Shown here: positions 23,314-26,671 of the stretch, piece after piece
How positions within the stretch are numbered: position 1 is the first letter of the stretch
How the letters are laid out: the number at the start of each line of letters is the position of its first letter
NCBI GenBank assembly: GCA_934525845.1
Contig: CAKSZS010000033.1
Location: forward strand, 1 to 26,671
Source: an uncultured Faecalibacterium sp.
GTDB taxonomy: Bacteria > Bacillota > Clostridia > Oscillospirales > Ruminococcaceae
Direction: 5' to 3'
Length of the DNA stretch: 26,671 nt
Translations under genes and position numbers: made by a program
The notes under the pieces: generated by a model
The model's input: only the letters and a program-made list of their open reading frames with translations
Database searches by the model: none
What the model was told of the DNA's origin: nothing

Positions 23314-24051
23314 ATGAAAAGATTATTTGTGCTGATTTTAGCATCCACTATGATGCTGGCTCTTGCAGCCTGCGGAAATACTGCCCCGGCAGGTTCCGCT
23401 TCGGAGCCTGACAGCGAAACAGCGAACAGCACAAATGTGCAGCCGGAACCGTCCGTTCCTGCTGATGATGCAGCATCGGATCGTTCGCAGGCGGATGATA
23501 CCGCACAGGCTGAACAAACAGGAGGAGGCAGCAATATGTTAGTGGCATATTTTTCCCTTGCAGGGGAACAGTATGGTGTCGGCGTGATCGAAGAGGGAAA
23601 TACCAGCATTATTGCTCACATGATCGCTGAACAGACTGGAGCTGACCTATTTGAAATTGAGGCCGTCACACCGTATCCCACTTCACACAGCGAGCTGCTG
23701 GATGTATCCCGGCAGGAAATGGCAAACAATACTCGCCCGGAGATCGCCGACACGGTGGACAACATGGACGATTATGATACGATCTTTATCGGTTATCCCA
23801 ACTGGTGGGGCGATATGCCGATGATCGTCTATAACTTCTTGGAGAGCTATGACCTGTCCGGTAAGACCATCGTTCCATTCCGTACCCATGGCGGCAGCGG
23901 ACTTTCCCGTACCGAATCCACGATTGCCAACATTACGGGCGGCACGATGAAGGATGGCTTTGCCATTCCCGGTACAACGGCTCAGAATGACCGGGATACA
24001 GCCAGAAGCGAGGTTACGCAGTGGCTGAAGGAAGGTGGCTTCGTTGAGTAA
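23314..24051 (+). CDS. Lipoprotein-anchored flavodoxin, with internal start
   Basis: A 245-residue protein with a type II signal (MKRLFVLILASTMMLAL, lipobox LAAC, Cys20), an acidic low-complexity linker (about 21-74), and a Flavodoxin_4-like domain from Met75: MLVAYFSLAGEQYG, GNTSIIAHMIAEQTGADLFEIE, YDTIFIGYPNWWGDMPM, and PFRTHGGSGLSRTE. The FMN phosphate loop is the split S...GNT type seen in this subfamily. Flavodoxins carry one or two electrons on FMN. AAAGGAGG precedes the ATG at 23314. A second strong ribosome site lies within the gene before ATG 23536 (Met75), so a signal-free cytoplasmic form of 171 residues may also be made. It sits between two other lipoprotein genes, and its stop overlaps the next start. 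Confidence 0.9.
   Translation: MKRLFVLILASTMMLALAACGNTAPAGSASEPDSETANSTNVQPEPSVPADDAASDRSQADDTAQAEQTGGGSNMLVAYFSLAGEQYGVGVIEEGNTSIIAHMIAEQTGADLFEIEAVTPYPTSHSELLDVSRQEMANNTRPEIADTVDNMDDYDTIFIGYPNWWGDMPMIVYNFLESYDLSGKTIVPFRTHGGSGLSRTESTIANITGGTMKDGFAIPGTTAQNDRDTARSEVTQWLKEGGFVE
23519..23538 (+). promoter_or_regulatory. Internal ribosome binding site in the flavodoxin gene
   Basis: AGGAGGAGG lies eight to ten bases before the in-frame ATG at 23536, exactly where the flavodoxin domain begins. In the long form these bases encode the linker TGGGSN. This looks like the original start of a cytoplasmic flavodoxin gene to which a lipoprotein leader was joined. Confidence 0.65.
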
Positions 24052-25033
24052 CCGATATAGGATGCTCACTGCCGTGCTGCTGGCTGCGGGGATGATCGTA
24101 TCCCTTGCAGCCTGCGGCAAAGCAGAGCAGAGGGACCCTTCTGACCGGGAAAGTACATCAAACATTGTAGCGGAACCCGCACAGACGGATAATGCCCAAA
24201 ACGACACAGGCAGTGAAGCGGTGGCTAAGCAAACCGTGATTCGGCTGGCATTTGGTGATACCGTTATGACTGCGGCACTTGATGATAGCGAAACAAGCAG
24301 GGCTTTCATAAAAATGCTGCCTCTTACACTTACCATGAACCGATATGCCGACCGGGAGTATTATGCGGCACTCGGCGAATTGCCGGAAAGCGGAGAGATC
24401 ATTGAAGATTTTGAAAATGGGGATGTGACCTATTACACCGATGGCAAATCCCTCGCAATTTTCTTTGGCAATGCGGATACGTCCTCGCAGGACGGGCTGA
24501 TCCGCATGGGGCGAATCACCTCGGATTTGAGCCTGTTTGATACAGTTGGCGAGAGTGTGGAGGTAACGATCTCTCTTTCGGAAAGTGAGGCGGATATGAC
24601 AGATTTTGATTTTTCGGTTTTCAACAATGTAGAAATTACCGGCATAAATACATCTGAACTGAGCGTCGATGAACAGTCCGTTCTTTATCAGCAGGCAAGA
24701 TATTGTCAGGCTATGACCGAAGCTGACACAGAAACCATGAGGGAGATCACATCGCCGGATATGATTTTCACCCACATGAGCGGCAGACAGCAGACAAGAG
24801 AAGAATATTTCGCGGACATAGAGAACGGTGATCTTCAATACTTTACGATCGGCATTGAAAATCCGGTAGTCAATATCAATGGCAGCTATGCGTCGGTATC
24901 CTACACTTCTGTTTTGAATGCAAATGCCTACGGAGCCAGAGGCACTTATCGAATGGACGGAATCCATTGGTATGAGAAGCAGAACGGAAACTGGATCGCA
25001 TGTAATCCGCCGAAACCGGAACGTGATAGATAA
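24044..25033 (+). CDS. Lipoprotein with cyclophilin-like and NTF2/SnoaL-like domains
   Basis: A protein of about 329 residues with a type II signal (lipobox LAAC, Cys24 from the chosen start). It has two domains. The first (about 63-145) resembles the cyclophilin-like fold family: VIRLAFGDTVMTAALDDS, LPLTLTMNRYADREYYAALGELP, then VTYYTDGKSLAIFFG. The second (about 215-325) looks like the NTF2/SnoaL/DUF4440 group: ARYCQAMTEADTETMREITSPDMIFTHMSG, then SYASVSYTSVLNANAYGARGTYRM. The start is uncertain. TTG 24044 (overlapping the flavodoxin stop by eight bases, with GAAGGTGG upstream) fits best; GTG 24035 and ATG 24062 are alternatives. NTF2-like domains bind small hydrophobic ligands or isomerise them. 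Position after the lipoprotein AKR and flavodoxin suggests a partner at the membrane surface, which is inference. Confidence 0.78.
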   Translation: MSNRYRMLTAVLLAAGMIVSLAACGKAEQRDPSDRESTSNIVAEPAQTDNAQNDTGSEAVAKQTVIRLAFGDTVMTAALDDSETSRAFIKMLPLTLTMNRYADREYYAALGELPESGEIIEDFENGDVTYYTDGKSLAIFFGNADTSSQDGLIRMGRITSDLSLFDTVGESVEVTISLSESEADMTDFDFSVFNNVEITGINTSELSVDEQSVLYQQARYCQAMTEADTETMREITSPDMIFTHMSGRQQTREEYFADIENGDLQYFTIGIENPVVNINGSYASVSYTSVLNANAYGARGTYRMDGIHWYEKQNGNWIACNPPKPERDR

Positions 25034-25034
25034 A

Positions 25035-25718
25035 ATGAATGCGACACAACTGAAGGTTATTGGCATTGTCTCAATGACCATAGATCATATCGGCTACTTC
25101 CTGTTTCCGCAAATGACAGTTCTGCGCATGATCGGGCGGCTGGCCTATCCGATTTTTGCGTACATGATCGCAGAGGGATGCAGATATACAAGAAACAAAG
25201 TGCGATATTTCTGCACAATGTTTGCTATCGCCTGCGCCTGTTCGGCTGCTACTTATTTTGCGGAAAGAGCCCTGTATCAATCCATATTCACCACATTTTC
25301 CTGCGCAATGCTCTTGATCTTTGCGCTGGACACAGCGGAAAAAACTGCTGAAGGAGCAAGGAAGATTCTTTGGGATGCCAGCGCAGCGTTGCTCGTATTC
25401 CTGTATTTCTCGGTTTTCCAACTTCGGATGATCCCAGGCCTTGAAACGGACTACGGGTTTCTCGGCATTATAACGCCCGTCCTCGTATGGCTTGGACGCA
25501 GCAAAGCAGAGAAGCTGTTGGGGCTCGCCCTCGGATTGAGTTTGCTCTCAGCAGAGTTTGGTGCGGTTCAATTTTGTTCATTGGCGGCTGTGGCCTTGTT
25601 GTACTTCTATAATGGAGAGCGAGGAAATCACAGCCTGAAGTGGGCGTTCTATGTGTACTATCCGCTTCATATTGCTGCGCTGTACGGTATTGCGCAAATT
25701 GCTCCATGGGGAAACTGA
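25035..25718 (+). CDS. TraX family membrane protein
   Basis: A 227-residue polytopic membrane protein of the TraX family, named for the F-plasmid pilin N-acetyltransferase. It belongs to the wider group of membrane acyltransferase-like proteins. The N-terminal signature is clear: LKVIGIVSMTIDHIGYFLF, then MIGRLAYPIFAYMIAEGCRYTRN (residues about 6-55). About seven further hydrophobic segments follow. The C-terminus holds KWAFYVYYPLHIAALYGI. The ATG at 25035 lies one base after the previous stop, so coupling is likely. No pilus or conjugation gene is in the window, as is usual for chromosomal TraX in Clostridia. Its role here may be acylation of a surface component or lipoprotein; this is conjecture. 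Confidence 0.88.
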   Translation: MNATQLKVIGIVSMTIDHIGYFLFPQMTVLRMIGRLAYPIFAYMIAEGCRYTRNKVRYFCTMFAIACACSAATYFAERALYQSIFTTFSCAMLLIFALDTAEKTAEGARKILWDASAALLVFLYFSVFQLRMIPGLETDYGFLGIITPVLVWLGRSKAEKLLGLALGLSLLSAEFGAVQFCSLAAVALLYFYNGERGNHSLKWAFYVYYPLHIAALYGIAQIAPWGN

Positions 25719-25719
25719 C

Positions 25720-26382
25720 ATGAAGAAAAAACTGCGTATCGTGGTCGATATCGGTATGGTGTTACTACTGCCTCTGCTGATGGCGTATTCGCTGGTGGGA
25801 GAAGCCGCCCATGAATATCTTGGCATTGGAATGTTTCTGCTTTTCATTGTTCATCATATTTTGAACCTTGCATGGTGGAAACACCTGCTTCGTGGAAGGT
25901 ACACGCCTTTCCGCATTTTAGGAGCAGCAGTTAATTTAGCCCTTGCGGTCATTATGCTGGCATTGCCGGTCACCGGAATGATCCTATCTCGTCATGTGTT
26001 CCACTTCCTGCATCTTGGCGGAGCGGCGACAACCAGAACAGTTCACCTGCTGGCATCTTATTGGGGATTGGTTCTGATGAGCTTCCATGCCGGTATGCAC
26101 GGCAGCATGGTAAGAGGGATGCTCTCCAAAAACTTCGATATCCGGCAGTCCCCCAGTGCCGGGATATGGGCGCTGCGCCTGATTACTGTGTTCTTGGCAG
26201 TCTATGGCATTTATACTTTTGTGAAGCACAAGATCTTCTCCTATCTATTTTTGCAGACGCAGTTTGTATTTATCGACTTCTCACAGCCGATCTTCTTAGT
26301 ACTAATAGATTATTTGCTTATTATTTATTTGTTTATGCTAGTTGGCTACTGCTGTGCAGTACAGTTGAGAAGTGCAAAATAA
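25720..26382 (+). CDS. DUF4405 membrane protein (possible cytochrome b-like)
   Basis: A 220-residue membrane protein with five to six helices, matching the DUF4405 pattern: GEAAHEYLGIGMFLLFIVHHILNLAWWKHLLRGRYTP (about 28-64, here cited in part), then SRHVFHFLHLG and SFHAGMHGSM. Histidines at 31, 45, 46, 92, 95, 98, 109, 123 and 127 lie in or next to membrane helices, a distribution seen in cytochrome b561-like proteins, so haem binding is plausible though not shown for this family. GGGGA precedes the ATG at 25720, one base after the TraX stop. A shorter C-terminal block ends in two strongly hydrophobic helices (FLVLIDYLLIIYLFMLVGYCC). It is the last gene of the run and could pass electrons across the membrane to the lipoprotein flavodoxin. 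Confidence 0.82.
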   Translation: MKKKLRIVVDIGMVLLLPLLMAYSLVGEAAHEYLGIGMFLLFIVHHILNLAWWKHLLRGRYTPFRILGAAVNLALAVIMLALPVTGMILSRHVFHFLHLGGAATTRTVHLLASYWGLVLMSFHAGMHGSMVRGMLSKNFDIRQSPSAGIWALRLITVFLAVYGIYTFVKHKIFSYLFLQTQFVFIDFSQPIFLVLIDYLLIIYLFMLVGYCCAVQLRSAK

Positions 26383-26411
26383 GTACGCTTATACAAAAAT
26401 TTAATATTGGT

Positions 26412-26462
26412 ATTATCTGCTTTACGACGGCAAAAGAAAAAAGCCGTCGTAAAGCAGATAAT
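26412..26462. repeat. Perfect 20-base inverted repeat
   Basis: ATTATCTGCTTTACGACGGC and its exact complement flank an 11-base purine loop (AAAAGAAAAAA). It lies 30 bases past the DUF4405 stop. It has no T-run on the plus strand, so it is not a standard terminator by itself; its U-rich loop appears on a minus-strand transcript. Confidence 0.85.
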
Positions 26463-26480
26463 TTGACACGCCCATTTGAA

Positions 26481-26516
26481 ACGGCGGCTTTGATTTTCAG
26501 AGCCGCTGTTTTTTCG
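26481..26516 (+). terminator. Rho-independent terminator of the redox operon
   Basis: ACGGCGGCT (26481-26489) pairs with AGCCGCTGT (26501-26509), one G-U, followed by TTTTTTCG. It closes the plus-strand gene run. Confidence 0.8.
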
Positions 26517-26560
26517 TTTGCACGAATTTGTAAATATGATAGCTGCTATTATGATGATTC

Positions 26561-26671
26561 CTATGTAGGATAAATATCCATAATTGTGAAATTCTCAAAA
26601 CTGTATTCCAAAACGGCCCTGCGGATTCCTATTAGTGTAGGGGCTTTCAAAATTTTTTGCAAAACTGCTTT
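26561..26671 (-). other. AT-rich right edge; short open frame, possible gene end
   Basis: The last ~150 bases are AT-rich. On the minus strand one frame is open from the window edge to a TAG at 26561-26563 (36 residues, ending FTIMDIYPT). It could be the C-terminus of a gene beyond the window, converging on the operon terminator, but a frame this short can be open by chance. I recognise no family. Confidence 0.2.

Noticed and set aside
26383..26573. Plus-strand open frame continuing past the DUF4405 gene
   Set aside because: It is an out-of-frame extension across two hairpins with no ribosome site of its own.
1..26671. CRISPR array, rRNA, phage or toxin-antitoxin genes
   Set aside because: I found no regularly spaced direct repeats, no rRNA-like sequence, and no recognisable phage structural or toxin-antitoxin genes on either strand.

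Overview
The window looks like chromosomal DNA of a GC-rich gut Clostridia member, most likely the Faecalibacterium/Subdoligranulum branch of Oscillospiraceae. The evidence is the gene content (a clostridial GGGtGRT protein with its Fe-S scaffold, a SpoIID-type protein, an SLH-domain protein, OFA-type MFS, TraX and DUF4405), clean sigma-A promoters and strong AGGAGG ribosome sites, and a short palindromic element ahead of hisS of a kind I associate with Faecalibacterium genomes. The genus is an inference; no rRNA is present.

Left part (1-15,490), GC-rich and housekeeping in character. A partial citrate synthase gene (-) and a SpoIID/LytB-domain protein (+) are divergent. A shared terminator separates the latter from a secreted C39-like protein (-). 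tRNA-Pro(GGG) follows with its own promoter and terminator. A five-gene minus-strand operon comes next: MacA-like adaptor, MacB-like ATPase, permease, SLH-domain surface protein and comF. After it lie a two-gene Fe-S unit (scaffold protein plus GGGtGRT protein) and an OFA-type MFS transporter. The transporter is divergent from hisS, and their promoters overlap at the -35 boxes. A ~108-bp palindromic MITE-like repeat sits inside the hisS leader.

Middle (15,578-16,842). An apparently intact IS3-family element (orfA/orfB) lies between hisS and the next region. Its right end can fold into a hairpin that hides the transposase ribosome site.

Right part (16,850-26,520), visibly lower in GC and probably a separate acquired block. 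A LysR regulator is divergent from a tightly packed plus-strand run of ten genes. In order they are a catalytically dead aldo/keto-reductase-like protein, an AKR, a MATE exporter, a second AKR, a hexapeptide acetyltransferase, an AKR carrying a lipoprotein signal, a flavodoxin carrying a lipoprotein signal, a lipoprotein joining a cyclophilin-like and an NTF2-like domain, TraX, and a DUF4405 membrane protein rich in histidines. Most gaps are under 30 bases, several genes overlap, and a strong terminator closes the run. Three consecutive lipoproteins, two of them with redox folds normally found in the cytoplasm, next to a possible haem-binding membrane protein suggest an undescribed LysR-controlled redox system on the outer face of the membrane. 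This is the most interesting part of the window.

The last ~150 bases are AT-rich and hold no gene I can name.
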